Notes: generated from the sequence alone by a model not told the origin. A DNA stretch of 64,000 nt from Mycobacterium sp. ITM-2016-00317 (GCF_002968295.1 NZ_CP134399.1:3472001-3536000); one strand, 5' to 3'; numbered from the stretch's first letter, positions 43,631 through 52,466 are shown. Numbers and translations: made by a program.

Positions 43631-45175
43631 TCACCCCCTGATCAGGTCGGCCCCCTTCTCACCGATCATGATCGTTGCGGCGTTGGTATTGACCGACACG
43701 ACCCTGGGCATCACCGATGCGTCCACCACCCGCAGGCCGTCGAGACCGTGCACCCGCAGCCGGGGATCCACCACCGACCCCGAACCCACCCCCATCATGC
43801 AGGTGCCCACCGGGTGGAAGTAGCTGCACGTCGCGGTAGCCAGGAAGGAACGCAACGCCTTCGGATCGGCGACGTCGGCTCCCGGTAGTGCCTCGCGACC
43901 ACGCCACGGCGCGAGCGGCTCGGTGGCCGCGATCTCGCGCGCCACCCCGATGCCGTCGACCATCCGCCGCACGTCGGACTCCGCCCCGAGGTAGTTGGGG
44001 TCGATGAGCGGCGGGGTCTGCGGGTGCGGCCCGGCGAGACGGACCGACCCGCGCGCCTCCGGCGCCATCACCGCGACCGCGAACGTGAAACTGTTCGCGG
44101 GTGCGGACATGTGCGCCGGGATGAACGGAAGGTGGATGAACATCAGCTGCATGTCCGGTCCGTCGAGCGAGGGATCGCTGCGCCACGCCAACGACGTCTC
44201 GGCGTGGTTGTTCTGCCCGACGGGCAACGGCTGCGCGGCTTCGTACACCACCCCACATACCGGGTGGTCGTGCAGATTGCGGCCGACCCCGGGCAGATCG
44301 TGGACCACCTCGACGCCGACGGCTTCGATCTCGGCGGCCGGACCCACTCCGGACAACAGCAGCAGTCTCGGCGAGTCCACCGCACCCGCGCTGACGATCA
44401 CCTCGGCCTCGGCGTAGGCCGACGAAAGCCGCCCAGATCGGGCGAATTCAACTCCTGTGCAACGGTTTGTGTCGAAGATCAGCCTGTGCGCCCGAGCACC
44501 GGTCAGCACTGTCAGATTCGGCCGCCGGCCGCGCACCGGGTGCAGGTATGCCCTTGCGGCGCTCTGCCGCGTGCCGCCACTGATCGACAGATCGTGCCAA
44601 CCGGCACCCTCGGCGCACGCGCCGTTGAGATCGTCGGTGACCGGGAAACCGGCCGCGAGGGCACCCCGGAGGAAGACCTCGGACAGCGGGTTGGCCGCGG
44701 CCGGATCTGCCGGCGCAGGCCGCATCGGGCCGTCGGTGCCGCGATAGCGCCGATCGCCACGCTCGACCGTCTCCATGCGCTTGAAATACGGCAGCACCGA
44801 CTCGTAGTCCCAGCCGGGACAGTTCCAGCTGTCGAAGTCGTTGGGATGCCCACGCAGGTACACCATCGCGTTGATGCTGCTGCTGCCACCGAGAGTGTGG
44901 CCCCGCGGCCAGTCGTGCCGCAGGCCGGCGGTGCCCGCCTGCGGAACCGTGTCGTAGGCGTAGTCGACCTCGGTGCCCCACAGTGCCGGCCACGCCAGCG
45001 GCGAGGCGATCTCCGGCCGGGTGTCCTCCGGACCGGATTCCAACAACAGCACCCTGGTGTCCGGGTCCTCCGACAACCGGGCTGCGACGACGCAACCCGC
45101 GGATCCGGCGCCGACCACGATGTAGTCGTAGTGAGTCGTCTCCGAAGGATCAGACTCAGAGTTCATGTCAGTCAC
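43631..45175 (-). CDS. GMC family FAD-dependent oxidoreductase (choline dehydrogenase-like)
   Basis: 514 residues. FAD site DYIVVGAGSAGCVVAARLSE at the N-terminus, GMC signature 1 region RGHTLGGSSSINAMVYLRG near residue 90, signature 2 VSAGAVDSPRLLLLSGVG near 265, and the C-terminal active-site pair in SYFHPVGTCMMG and VNTNAATIMIGEK. It oxidises an alcohol to an aldehyde; the alcohol is unknown. Divergent from a MerR regulator gene and upstream of a GntR gene. Confidence 0.95.
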   Translation of the reverse strand: MTDMNSESDPSETTHYDYIVVGAGSAGCVVAARLSEDPDTRVLLLESGPEDTRPEIASPLAWPALWGTEVDYAYDTVPQAGTAGLRHDWPRGHTLGGSSSINAMVYLRGHPNDFDSWNCPGWDYESVLPYFKRMETVERGDRRYRGTDGPMRPAPADPAAANPLSEVFLRGALAAGFPVTDDLNGACAEGAGWHDLSISGGTRQSAARAYLHPVRGRRPNLTVLTGARAHRLIFDTNRCTGVEFARSGRLSSAYAEAEVIVSAGAVDSPRLLLLSGVGPAAEIEAVGVEVVHDLPGVGRNLHDHPVCGVVYEAAQPLPVGQNNHAETSLAWRSDPSLDGPDMQLMFIHLPFIPAHMSAPANSFTFAVAVMAPEARGSVRLAGPHPQTPPLIDPNYLGAESDVRRMVDGIGVAREIAATEPLAPWRGREALPGADVADPKALRSFLATATCSYFHPVGTCMMGVGSGSVVDPRLRVHGLDGLRVVDASVMPRVVSVNTNAATIMIGEKGADLIRG

Positions 45176-45243
45176 GAAATTCCCTTACTCACAGAAGTGT
45201 TCGATATGGTCCATAGGGAGAAACGCCGGAAGGAACGGATCGC

Positions 45244-46071
45244 ATGCGTCCAGGACTGAGCATCGGCGAATTCGCCACCTTGACGCATCTGAGCGTGCGG
45301 ACGCTGCGCCGCTATCACCAGGCGGGACTCTTGGAGCCGGCGTGGGTGGACGACTTCACCGGCTACCGCTACTACACGGCCGAACAGATCCCCACCGCGC
45401 AGGTGATCCATCGGCTGCGCCAACTCGATGTGCCGCTGGCCGAGGTCGAATCCATCCTGTCGACCGACGACCCTCGGCAGCGCACCGAGGTGATCTCGGC
45501 CCACCTCCGCCGCCTGGAGGCCGAACTCGACCGGACCCGAGCCGCAGTCGTGTCGCTGCAGAGGCTGCTCAATCCGGAACCCGCGGAGATCGACGTCGAG
45601 CTCCGTTCCGTGCCCGCCCGCACGGTCGCCGCCATCAGCGGCATTGTCACCCAGGAGGATTCGCTGACCTGGTACGACTCGGCGATGGCCGAGCTGGACG
45701 CCGCCTTCGGCCCGGACGAACGCACCGGGCCCCCGGGAGGCCACTACGACAACGAGCTCTTCACCCACGGCTCCGGCATGTTCACCGTGTTCCACCAGGT
45801 CCGCCGTCCGCGCGCATCCGGCCGCATCGAAGTGGTCGACCTGCCGCCGACCGACCTCGCGGTCACGGTGCACGCCGGCGCCCACGACGACATCGACGTC
45901 ACCTACGGCAGACTGGGCACCTGGGTGGTCACCCACGCGCTGGCCGTCGACGGCCCGATCCACGAGATCTACCCGGTGGGCCCCCGAGACACCGTCGAGT
46001 CCGGCCACTGGCGCACCGAGATCGGTTGGCCCGTCTTCCGTCTCGCAGACCGGCTGACGATCAGCTCGTGA
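45244..46071 (+). CDS. MerR family regulator with GyrI-like effector domain
   Basis: 275 residues. N-terminal MerR HTH: SIGEFATLTHLSVRTLRRYH, then YRYYTAEQIPTAQVIHRLRQ, and a coiled-coil (HLRRLEAELDRTRAAVVSL). Residues about 115-275 resemble the BmrR/GyrI small-molecule binding fold (VELRSVPARTVAAISG, FTVFHQVRRP, GPIHEIYPVGP). Such proteins sense lipophilic drugs. Divergent from the GMC gene; the stop overlaps the convergent lipoprotein hydrolase by 11 bases. Confidence 0.92.
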   Translation: MRPGLSIGEFATLTHLSVRTLRRYHQAGLLEPAWVDDFTGYRYYTAEQIPTAQVIHRLRQLDVPLAEVESILSTDDPRQRTEVISAHLRRLEAELDRTRAAVVSLQRLLNPEPAEIDVELRSVPARTVAAISGIVTQEDSLTWYDSAMAELDAAFGPDERTGPPGGHYDNELFTHGSGMFTVFHQVRRPRASGRIEVVDLPPTDLAVTVHAGAHDDIDVTYGRLGTWVVTHALAVDGPIHEIYPVGPRDTVESGHWRTEIGWPVFRLADRLTISS

Positions 46072-46873
46072 CGGCACCGGCGGCCGTGCCGATCAGCTCG
46101 GCCACAGCTGCGGGCTGCGACACGGTCACCGCGTGGGAGGCGTCGACCTCCACTGTCTGTGCGTTCGCCCGCTGACCCATGAACCGCCCGGCCTCGGCCG
46201 GGACGGCCAGATCCTCGGTGGCGACCAGGTTCCAGGACGGGATGCTCTTCCATGCCGCCTTGGTCGCGGGGTCCTCCAGCGCGGTCGCCGCGATGGGCCG
46301 CTGCGTCGCGGCCATCAGGGTGGTGAGGTTCTCGGCGACGTCGGCGGCGAACACCTTCCGGAACTGGTCCTGCCGGATGTAGAGATCGTTTCCGGTGCCG
46401 CCGCCGGGAAGCGGGAACGGCACGGTGTCCAGCGCCGGGCCCAGCTCGGCGCCGGGGAACTGGGCGGCCAGCTGCGAGGTGCTCTCCCCCGGCTCCAGAA
46501 TGAAGCTGGCGACGTACACCAGTGCCTTCACGTTCGGCGCACCGTCGGCCGCCTCGCTCATCACCGACCCGCCGTACGAATGGCCGGCCAGCACCACAGG
46601 GCCGCTGACGTGGTCGACCACACTGCGCACGTAATCGGCGTCGGGACGCAGCCCGCGCAGCGGGTTGGCCACGGCCACAACGGGATACCCCTCGGTGCGG
46701 AGAATCTCCACCACCCCGTTCCAGCTGGAGGAATCGGCGAACGCGCCGTGCACGAGCACCACGGTGGGCTTGGCCGCCGGCGGCTCGGGCTCGGCGGCTG
46801 CCCCTCCGCACGCGGTGAGCGCGGTGACTGCCACGCCGGCGGTCACCGCTGCGAGCACCTGTCTGATCTTCAT
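46061..46873 (-). CDS. Lipoprotein alpha/beta hydrolase
   Basis: 270 residues from ATG 46873; signal peptide with lipobox VTALTACGG. Alpha/beta hydrolase features: VVLVHGAFADSSSWNGVV, nucleophile LAGHSYGGSV near residue 102, and terminal His in DASHAVTVSQP. Resembles the EstC/salicylate-esterase-like group of exported hydrolases. Upstream there is a 14-base palindrome (46914-46927). Confidence 0.9.
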   Translation of the reverse strand: MKIRQVLAAVTAGVAVTALTACGGAAAEPEPPAAKPTVVLVHGAFADSSSWNGVVEILRTEGYPVVAVANPLRGLRPDADYVRSVVDHVSGPVVLAGHSYGGSVMSEAADGAPNVKALVYVASFILEPGESTSQLAAQFPGAELGPALDTVPFPLPGGGTGNDLYIRQDQFRKVFAADVAENLTTLMAATQRPIAATALEDPATKAAWKSIPSWNLVATEDLAVPAEAGRFMGQRANAQTVEVDASHAVTVSQPAAVAELIGTAAGAVTS

Positions 46874-46913
46874 CGTCGCCCTCCATCGAAGTCGTCGGCC
46901 CCAGCGGGCCACC

Positions 46914-46927
46914 TGCAATATATTGCA
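46914..46927. promoter_or_regulatory. Perfect 14-base palindrome upstream of the lipoprotein hydrolase
   Basis: TGCAATATATTGCA lies 40 bases before the hydrolase ATG, and an extra half-site TACTGCA follows. Position and symmetry fit an operator for a dimeric repressor of TetR, MarR or HxlR type; the MerR regulator next door usually binds a different geometry. Confidence 0.55.
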
Positions 46928-46963
46928 TACTGCACGTCGCGTAAAGCGTCTTTGCACCGGCGG

Positions 46964-47806
46964 CTATTCCCCGGCAGGGAAATCTGCGCCCCGGGAGAGT
47001 TTTTCGTTACGTCCCAACTCCACCAGCGCGCTGGTCAGCGTGTCGGCCACCGCATCGAACCCACCGTTGCCGAGGACCAGGCGCTGCGGCGGCGGGTCCT
47101 GCGCCATCGCGGTGAGCACGGCGCGGGCACCCCGGCGAGGATCACCGGGCTGCTTGCCGTCGGCCGCGACCATCGCCTCACGGACCTCACGCAGCATCGA
47201 CCGGTACTCGGGGATCGACTCGCGTTCGGGCTCGTCGGCGAACCCGGAGTAGGCCCGGGTGCGGAACGCCCCGGGCTCTACGGCCAGCACCCGGATACCG
47301 GTCGGCGCCAGCTCGTCGCGTAGCACCTCGGTGAGCCCCTCGAGTGCGAATTTGGTTGCGCTGTAATAACCGAAGCCGCTGGTGCCGCGCAGTCCCGCCA
47401 CCGACGACATGTTCACGACCCACCCGTCGCCCCTGGCCCGCATCCCGGGCAGTACGGCCCGCAGAACCGTCAGCACGCTGAAGAAGTTCAGCTCGAACAT
47501 CGCCCGCACCTGGGCCTCGCCCATCCCCTCGACGGAGCCGAACCAGCCGCGGCCGGCGTTGTTGACCAGCACGTCGATGCCGCCGAAGTGGTCCTCGGCG
47601 GCGCGCACGGCGGCGCGCACCCGGTCGCCGTCGGTGACGTCGGCGGTGGCCACCAGCACGCGGTCGCCGTGCTCGCGCGCCCAGCCGGCCAGTTCGGCCG
47701 GCCGGCGTACCGTCACCGCCACCCGGTCCCCGATCTCCAAGGCGGCCTCGGCGATCGCCATGCCGAATCCGCCCGGCGTGCCGCCGGTGATGAACCACGT
47801 CTTCAC
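46964..47806 (-). CDS. Short-chain dehydrogenase/reductase
   Basis: 280 residues. Rossmann start WFITGGTPGGFGMAIAEA, a variant of TGxxxGxG with an additional Pro; NNAGRGWFGSVEG; catalytic Ser in VVNMSSVAG and Tyr-x3-Lys in YYSATKFALEG. Classical SDR oxidoreductase with undefined substrate. Overlaps the upstream SnoaL-like gene by 4 bases, so the two are coupled. Confidence 0.93.
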   Translation of the reverse strand: MKTWFITGGTPGGFGMAIAEAALEIGDRVAVTVRRPAELAGWAREHGDRVLVATADVTDGDRVRAAVRAAEDHFGGIDVLVNNAGRGWFGSVEGMGEAQVRAMFELNFFSVLTVLRAVLPGMRARGDGWVVNMSSVAGLRGTSGFGYYSATKFALEGLTEVLRDELAPTGIRVLAVEPGAFRTRAYSGFADEPERESIPEYRSMLREVREAMVAADGKQPGDPRRGARAVLTAMAQDPPPQRLVLGNGGFDAVADTLTSALVELGRNEKLSRGADFPAGE

Positions 47807-48168
47807 GGCTCGATCACCAGCCGGCGAACCCGCTCACCCGCCATGGTGAAGCGGTAGTGCAAATCTGCCACGCCACCGGGGAAGTCACCTTCCAGGTGCT
47901 GGAGCACGTCGTACTCCGCGGCGCCGGTCTTCTCGGCCCGGCGGAACTCGGTGGTGTAGGTGTAGTCGCCGCCCGCGTTGGCCAGCCAGTCGGCGACGGC
48001 GGCGCGGCCGGTGTGGGTGTGGCCCTCGTCGGTGACGGAGGCGTCGTCGGCGAACGCGGCCAGCGCCGCGGCCACCTCGCCGTCGCGGTGTGCCGTGAGA
48101 TAGGTGGTGACCGCCGCGGGCAGGTCTGCCCACGCGATCGCCGATTGTGAGTGTGTGTCCGTTGCCAT
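47803..48168 (-). CDS. SnoaL-like (NTF2 fold) protein
   Basis: 121 residues. Cone-shaped NTF2/SnoaL pattern: YLTAHRDGEVAAALAAFADD, VTDEGHTHTGRAAVADWL, then strands ending HYRFTMAGERVRRLVIEP. Members include isomerases, cyclases and small binding proteins. Co-translated with the SDR downstream, so the pair may act on one metabolite. Divergent from a glutamine amidotransferase gene. Confidence 0.88.
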   Translation of the reverse strand: MATDTHSQSAIAWADLPAAVTTYLTAHRDGEVAAALAAFADDASVTDEGHTHTGRAAVADWLANAGGDYTYTTEFRRAEKTGAAEYDVLQHLEGDFPGGVADLHYRFTMAGERVRRLVIEP

Positions 48169-48183
48169 GGCCCCACGGTGAGG

Positions 48184-48200
48184 TCTCCCCTCGGGGGAGA
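48184..48200. promoter_or_regulatory. Inverted repeat in the SnoaL/amidotransferase divergent promoter
   Basis: TCTCCCC-TCG-GGGGAGA forms a perfect 7+3+7 stem in a 47-base gap between divergent starts. Could be an operator; at the RNA level it would form a hairpin near the 5' end of either transcript. Confidence 0.4.
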
Positions 48201-48215
48201 GTCAATAATGGCCGC

Positions 48216-48938
48216 GTGGCATCCAAGGTTCTGTTTCTGATCAACGAGCACATGGCGACCGAGGCGTTGCTGGGCGACGCGTTCGCCGCGGAGGGATTCG
48301 ACGTCGACACGTTCGAGGTGGTGCCGGCCGAACGCGCCGACGACCCCGCGGGCGACGTGACCTTCCCCGACCCGGCCGGTTACGACGTGATCGTCCCGCT
48401 CGGCGCGAGCTGGCCGGTGTACGACGAGGCGCTGCGCCGCACCTGGGTGGGCACCGAGATGCAGTTGCTCCGGGACGCGGCCGACGCCGGAATCGCCTTG
48501 CTGGGAGTGTGTTTCGGTGGACAACTACTGGCGCAGACGTTCGGCGGGTCGGTGGCGCGCTCCCCGCGGCCGGAGATCGGCTGGTACGACGTGCTCAGCG
48601 ACCGGCCCGAGATCGTCCCCGGCGGGCCGTGGTTCCAGTGGCACTTCGACCGCTGGACGCTGCCGCCCGGCGCGACCGAGATCGCGCGCACGCCGAACGC
48701 GTCACAGGGGTTCGTGCTGGGCCGCGCGCTCGCACTGCAGTTCCATCCCGAGGTCGACGCCGACCTGGTCAAGACCTGGCTGGCTGCCGACCGCGACGGC
48801 GACGTCATTGCCGCCGGTCTGGATCACGACCAGTTACTCACCCGCACAACAGATCTGGCTGAGGAAACCAGGCCAAGGATCCAGGCGCTGGTGCGCGGCT
48901 TCCTGACCCACGTGGCCGGTCACTCGCGTCCGAGTTGA
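48216..48938 (+). CDS. Class I glutamine amidotransferase-like protein
   Basis: 240 residues from GTG 48216. Triad-type motifs are present: nucleophile LLGVCFGGQLLAQTFGG (Cys near residue 94) and LALQFHPEVDADLVKTW (His and Glu). It is a stand-alone GATase1 related to GuaA N-domain proteins and YfeJ; no synthetase partner is nearby, so it may hydrolyse a gamma-glutamyl compound. Convergent with the epimerase gene (19-base overlap). Confidence 0.9.
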   Translation: MASKVLFLINEHMATEALLGDAFAAEGFDVDTFEVVPAERADDPAGDVTFPDPAGYDVIVPLGASWPVYDEALRRTWVGTEMQLLRDAADAGIALLGVCFGGQLLAQTFGGSVARSPRPEIGWYDVLSDRPEIVPGGPWFQWHFDRWTLPPGATEIARTPNASQGFVLGRALALQFHPEVDADLVKTWLAADRDGDVIAAGLDHDQLLTRTTDLAEETRPRIQALVRGFLTHVAGHSRPS

Positions 48939-50269
48939 TGGGCCAGCGCGTCGCCGACATCGAGGTGACGGAACGGGTGCCCGGCGGCCAGTAGCTTTGA
49001 CGGCACCACCCGCTGGCTCGCGTGGGCCAGCTCGCGGGCCCCCTCGGCGCCCAGGAGGAGCCGCGGGCCCAGCGCCGGAACCGGCACCATTGCGGGCCGA
49101 TGCAGTACCCGGGCCAGCTCCCGGGTGTACTCGGCGTTGCGGACCGGCTCCGGCCCGACCGCGTTCACCGGCCCGCTGAAGCTCTCGTCGTAGAGCACGC
49201 GGTGATACGCCTCCACCAGATCGTCCAGACCGATCCAGGACAACCACTGCCTGCCGCTGCCCAGCCGCCCACCCAGGCCGGCCGTGAACAACGGGCGTAA
49301 CAGTGCCAGCGTGCCTCCCGCGGCGGCCTGCACGATGCCGGTGCGGACCTTGACCACCCGCAGCCCTGCCTCGGCGGCGGGGTCGGTGGCCGCCTCCCAG
49401 TCGGCGACCACGTCGGCCAGGAAGCCGTCACCACGCCCGCTGTCCTCGGTGAGCTGGGTGTCCCCGCGGTCCGCGCCGTAGAAGCCGATCGCCGAGGCGC
49501 TGACGAACGTCCGGGGCCCGTCCGGCGCCGACACCGCGGCCCGCGCCAACAACCGGGTCGGTTCGATGCGGCTGTTCCGGATCGCCGCGCGGTGCGCCTC
49601 GGTGAAGCGTCCCGCGATCGAGGCTCCGGCCAGGTGCACGACGGCGTCGACGCCGGTGAGCAGCCCGGGTGCCGGATCGAGCGGATCCCAGCGGCGTTCG
49701 TCCTCACCCGTCGCGTGGCCGCGGACCAGCCGGATCACCCGGTGACCGCCGGTGCTCAGGAACGCCGACAGCGCCGAGCCGACCAGGCCCGAGGCCCCGG
49801 TGATCGCCACCGTCAGCGGCGCGGCGCCGGCCACCTCGGCCCTGCGGTGGGCGGCGAGATCGTCGGTGAGCTGGCGCTGCCGGTAGACGAACGTGGCCCG
49901 CAAGGCCGCGGCGGGCACCCGGGCATCGACGCGGTCGTGCACCCGAGTGCCGCTGCCTACATCAGTGAACGAATGGGTGTGCCGCCAGCGACCGATCACC
50001 CGAGGCGGCCACGAAGCGGGCCCCTGCGACGCGAGCTCGTCGGCGAATCGGGTCCCCTCCACGTACGCCGACGGGTCATGGCGGGCCACCCAGCGCAATC
50101 CGCCCGGCAGGCCGAGCACCGCCACCCCGTCGGCCAGGGACGACGCCTCGGACACCACCGACATCGGCTGCCAGGGCGGGACCAGCCTGCGCATCGCGCC
50201 GGGACGGGCGTGCCACCGCCAGACCTCGTCGCGGGGGTGGCCGACCACGCAGTCGTACTCGATGCCCAT
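48920..50269 (-). CDS. SRPBCC domain fused to TIGR01777-type epimerase
   Basis: 449 residues from ATG 50269; the longer open frame beyond lies over the divergent phosphoribosyltransferase gene. Residues 1-145 are an SRPBCC/START-like domain (IEYDCVVGHPRDEVWRWHAR, HTHSFTDVGSGTRVHDRVD). Residues 150-449 are an NAD-dependent epimerase/SDR39U1 domain (VAITGASGLVGSALSAFL, VHLAGASIAGRF, SASAIGFYG, then GLGGRLGSGRQWLSWI and the C-terminal GHPFRHLDVGDAL). The N-terminal domain could bind a hydrophobic ligand. Function of the epimerase family is not established. Confidence 0.9.
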   Translation of the reverse strand: MGIEYDCVVGHPRDEVWRWHARPGAMRRLVPPWQPMSVVSEASSLADGVAVLGLPGGLRWVARHDPSAYVEGTRFADELASQGPASWPPRVIGRWRHTHSFTDVGSGTRVHDRVDARVPAAALRATFVYRQRQLTDDLAAHRRAEVAGAAPLTVAITGASGLVGSALSAFLSTGGHRVIRLVRGHATGEDERRWDPLDPAPGLLTGVDAVVHLAGASIAGRFTEAHRAAIRNSRIEPTRLLARAAVSAPDGPRTFVSASAIGFYGADRGDTQLTEDSGRGDGFLADVVADWEAATDPAAEAGLRVVKVRTGIVQAAAGGTLALLRPLFTAGLGGRLGSGRQWLSWIGLDDLVEAYHRVLYDESFSGPVNAVGPEPVRNAEYTRELARVLHRPAMVPVPALGPRLLLGAEGARELAHASQRVVPSKLLAAGHPFRHLDVGDALAHQLGRE

Positions 50270-50372
50270 AGTGCTCCCGGGTGCCGGTGAGGGATGTCGG
50301 TAACCATTCGGCGCCGCCGCGGCCGCGGATTGCCGCCGACGGCACGAGGGTATTCCGCCACGGGACGAAAAG

Positions 50373-51044
50373 ATGGCCGACAGGAACCGCACCTTCCGGG
50401 ACCGCCGCGACGCGGGACAGGTCCTGGCGCGCGACCTCGCCCGGCATCGCGGCGAACCGGACCTGCTGGTGCTCGGCCTGGCCCGCGGCGGGGTGCCGGT
50501 GGCCTGGGAGGTCGCCCGCGAGCTGCACGCACCGCTGGACGTGTGCCTGGTGCGCAAGCTCGGGGTACCGCAGTGGCCCGAACTCGCGATGGGCGCGCTG
50601 ACCAGTGGCGGGATGGTGCTCAACGACGACCTGGTGCGCGACCTCGGCATCGCCGACAGCGCGGTGCGCGAGGCGGTGGACCGCGAGACCACCGAACTGC
50701 ACCGCCGCGAACAGGCCTACCGCGGCGATCGTGATCCGCTGATGCTGCAGGCCCGTACGGTGATCCTGGTCGACGACGGCCTCGCCACCGGGGCCAGCAT
50801 GACCGCGGCCGTCCGCGCCGCGCGGCGGTCGGGGGCGCGGCGGGTGATCGTCGGGGTACCGGTCGGGCCGGCATCGGTCTGCCGGCGGCTGCGCACCGAG
50901 GCCGACGAGGTGGTGTGTTCGACGATGCCGCCCGATTTCCGCGCGGTCGGCCAGGTGTTCGCCGACTTCCACCAGGTCAGTGACGACGAGGTGCGCGACC
51001 TGCTCGCCACCCCGGCCGACGGGCAGGAGTCGGCCCACCGCTGA
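50373..51044 (+). CDS. Phosphoribosyltransferase (Rv2143-like)
   Basis: 223 residues. PRPP-binding loop VILVDDGLATGASMTAAVRA near residue 128 and VLGLARGGVPVAWEVARELH near residue 32, the pattern of the ComF-like/Rv0571c group. Substrate base unknown. The position corresponds to Rv2143, the first gene of the right core block, so synteny with M. tuberculosis resumes here. The remembered M. tuberculosis protein is longer (about 352 aa). Confidence 0.88.
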   Translation: MADRNRTFRDRRDAGQVLARDLARHRGEPDLLVLGLARGGVPVAWEVARELHAPLDVCLVRKLGVPQWPELAMGALTSGGMVLNDDLVRDLGIADSAVREAVDRETTELHRREQAYRGDRDPLMLQARTVILVDDGLATGASMTAAVRAARRSGARRVIVGVPVGPASVCRRLRTEADEVVCSTMPPDFRAVGQVFADFHQVSDDEVRDLLATPADGQESAHR

Positions 51045-51050
51045 GCGCGG

Positions 51051-51422
51051 TCAGTTCTTCGGCGTCTCGCCGTCGCTGCGGGTCTCGGGTTCGACGTCCA
51101 CCGCGGCGGGGTCCTCGGCGGCCGACCCGGCAGGCGGCTCGTCGAGAGTCCCGTCGTAGTCCTCGGCGATCGGCGCCTCGTCCGGATAGTGCTCGTATTC
51201 GGACCCGGCCGATTCGGGATCATCGGAATCAGTTGCCGCCGAGTCGGATTCGTCGTCCGAATTCCGGTTCGACCGCTCCCGCAGCGCGTCGACGATCAAC
51301 AGGATCACGCCGATGGCGCTGGCCGCGATGCAGACCCACGCGATGAGTTCGTTGCTGGTGACCACCGCCATCACCAACGCCGCCAGGCCGATGACGGCCA
51401 GGACGAGCGCGGCGATCAGCAT
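51051..51422 (-). CDS. Small membrane protein with acidic tail (Rv2144c-like)
   Basis: 123 residues. Two helices (MLIAALVLAVIGLAALVMAV and LIAWVCIAASAIGVILLIVD), then a basic stop-transfer RERSNR and a long Asp/Glu/Ser-rich tail. Position next to wag31 matches Rv2144c. Function unknown; the neighbourhood suggests a link to polar growth or division. Starts 30 bases downstream of the wag31 stop on the same strand. Confidence 0.88.
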   Translation of the reverse strand: MLIAALVLAVIGLAALVMAVVTSNELIAWVCIAASAIGVILLIVDALRERSNRNSDDESDSAATDSDDPESAGSEYEHYPDEAPIAEDYDGTLDEPPAGSAAEDPAAVDVEPETRSDGETPKN

Positions 51423-51452
51423 CGGTCGGACCCGGTTCGCAGCCGCACGTGA

Positions 51453-52271
51453 CTAGTTGTTGCCCCGGTTGAACTGGTTCAGGCCACCGTCGTTGCCGGC
51501 ACCGGTGTCCACGGGGGCCGCCGAGCCACGCGAGCCGAGCTCTTCGAGCTGAGACTCCAGGTAGGTCTTGAGGCGGGTGCGGTACTCGCGCTCGAAGGTG
51601 CGCAGCTGTTCGAGCCGCGCTTCGAGCACCGTGCGCTGCTGGTTGATGGTGCCCATGATCTCGGAATGCTTGCGCTCGGCGTCGGCCTGCAGGGCGTCGG
51701 CCTTCTCCTGGGCCTGGCGCAGCTGGGTCTCCGACCGGCTCTGCGCATCGGCGAGCATCGCGTCGGCGCGCTGACGCGCCTCCGTCACCGTGGTCTCGGC
51801 GGTCTGGCGGGCCTCGGTGACCATCGCGTCGGCCTGGGCGCGGGCGTCGGCGAGCATCTTCTCCGACTCGGCCTTGGCGCTGTTGGTCAGGCGGTCCGCG
51901 GTGTCCTGGGCCAGGCTGAGCACCTTGGCCGCCCGCAGATGCTGGTCCTCGGGAACCGGCGCCGCGGCCTGCGCGGGCGGGGCCTCGTAGGCCGGCTCGG
52001 GCGTCGGAGCCGGTGCGGGTTCGGGCTCCGGCTCGTAGACTGGCAGCGTCTGGGTCGGCTGGGAAGCGCCTTCGCCGGCACGGGCCTGACCCAGTTCCTG
52101 GTCCAGCTCGGCTACCCGCTGACGCAGGTCACTGTTCTCCTCGATGAGGCGGGACAGCTCGTTCTCGACGAGGTCGAGGAACGCGTCGACCTCGTCCTCG
52201 TTGTAGCCGCGCTTACCAATGGGTGGCTTGCTGAATGCCACGTTGTGCACGTCGGCAGGAGTGAGCGGCAT
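51453..52271 (-). CDS. wag31: Polar growth protein Wag31 (DivIVA)
   Basis: 272 residues from ATG 52271 ([19 protein letters not shown]); ATG 52301 is unlikely. The N-terminal DivIVA lipid-binding domain ([20 protein letters not shown]) is nearly as I remember for M. tuberculosis, followed by a Pro/Glu/Ala-rich linker (about 85-125) and a long coiled coil with [17 protein letters not shown] repeats. It marks negatively curved membrane at poles and recruits cell-wall synthesis. The linker contains the region where PknA phosphorylates the M. tuberculosis protein, but I cannot confirm the Thr here. Upstream 195-base gap holds its own promoter. Confidence 0.97.
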   Translation of the reverse strand: MPLTPADVHNVAFSKPPIGKRGYNEDEVDAFLDLVENELSRLIEENSDLRQRVAELDQELGQARAGEGASQPTQTLPVYEPEPEPAPAPTPEPAYEAPPAQAAAPVPEDQHLRAAKVLSLAQDTADRLTNSAKAESEKMLADARAQADAMVTEARQTAETTVTEARQRADAMLADAQSRSETQLRQAQEKADALQADAERKHSEIMGTINQQRTVLEARLEQLRTFEREYRTRLKTYLESQLEELGSRGSAAPVDTGAGNDGGLNQFNRGNN

Positions 52272-52311
52272 TGTCTGCCCCCTTGAAGTCTGGACCGTCA
52301 ACTGAATTCGA

Positions 52312-52317
52312 AGTGTA
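52312..52317 (-). promoter_or_regulatory. Candidate -10 of the wag31 promoter
   Basis: TACACT on the minus strand, 40 bases before the ATG, within an AT-richer part of the yggT-wag31 gap (52272-52466). No consensus -35 is evident; TTGCAA lies closer than usual. The rest of the gap shows no gene. Confidence 0.35.
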
Positions 52318-52466
52318 AAGCCTTGCTTGCAACGTAACTGGCGTCCATCCTGTCACACCAGACCCGGCGGTTGCAGGCGAGGTCGATAATTAATATCCAA
52401 ACCCGACATTCCGCTGGTTGCGCCCAGCGCCCGGTGCCGAGGTTTCACCCCGCCGCCGGCATGCGG

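Noticed and set aside
4855..50372. Integrative element inserted at the tRNA
   Set aside because: No integrase, excisionase, relaxase or phage gene was recognised and no second copy of the tRNA 3' end was noticed at the right edge.
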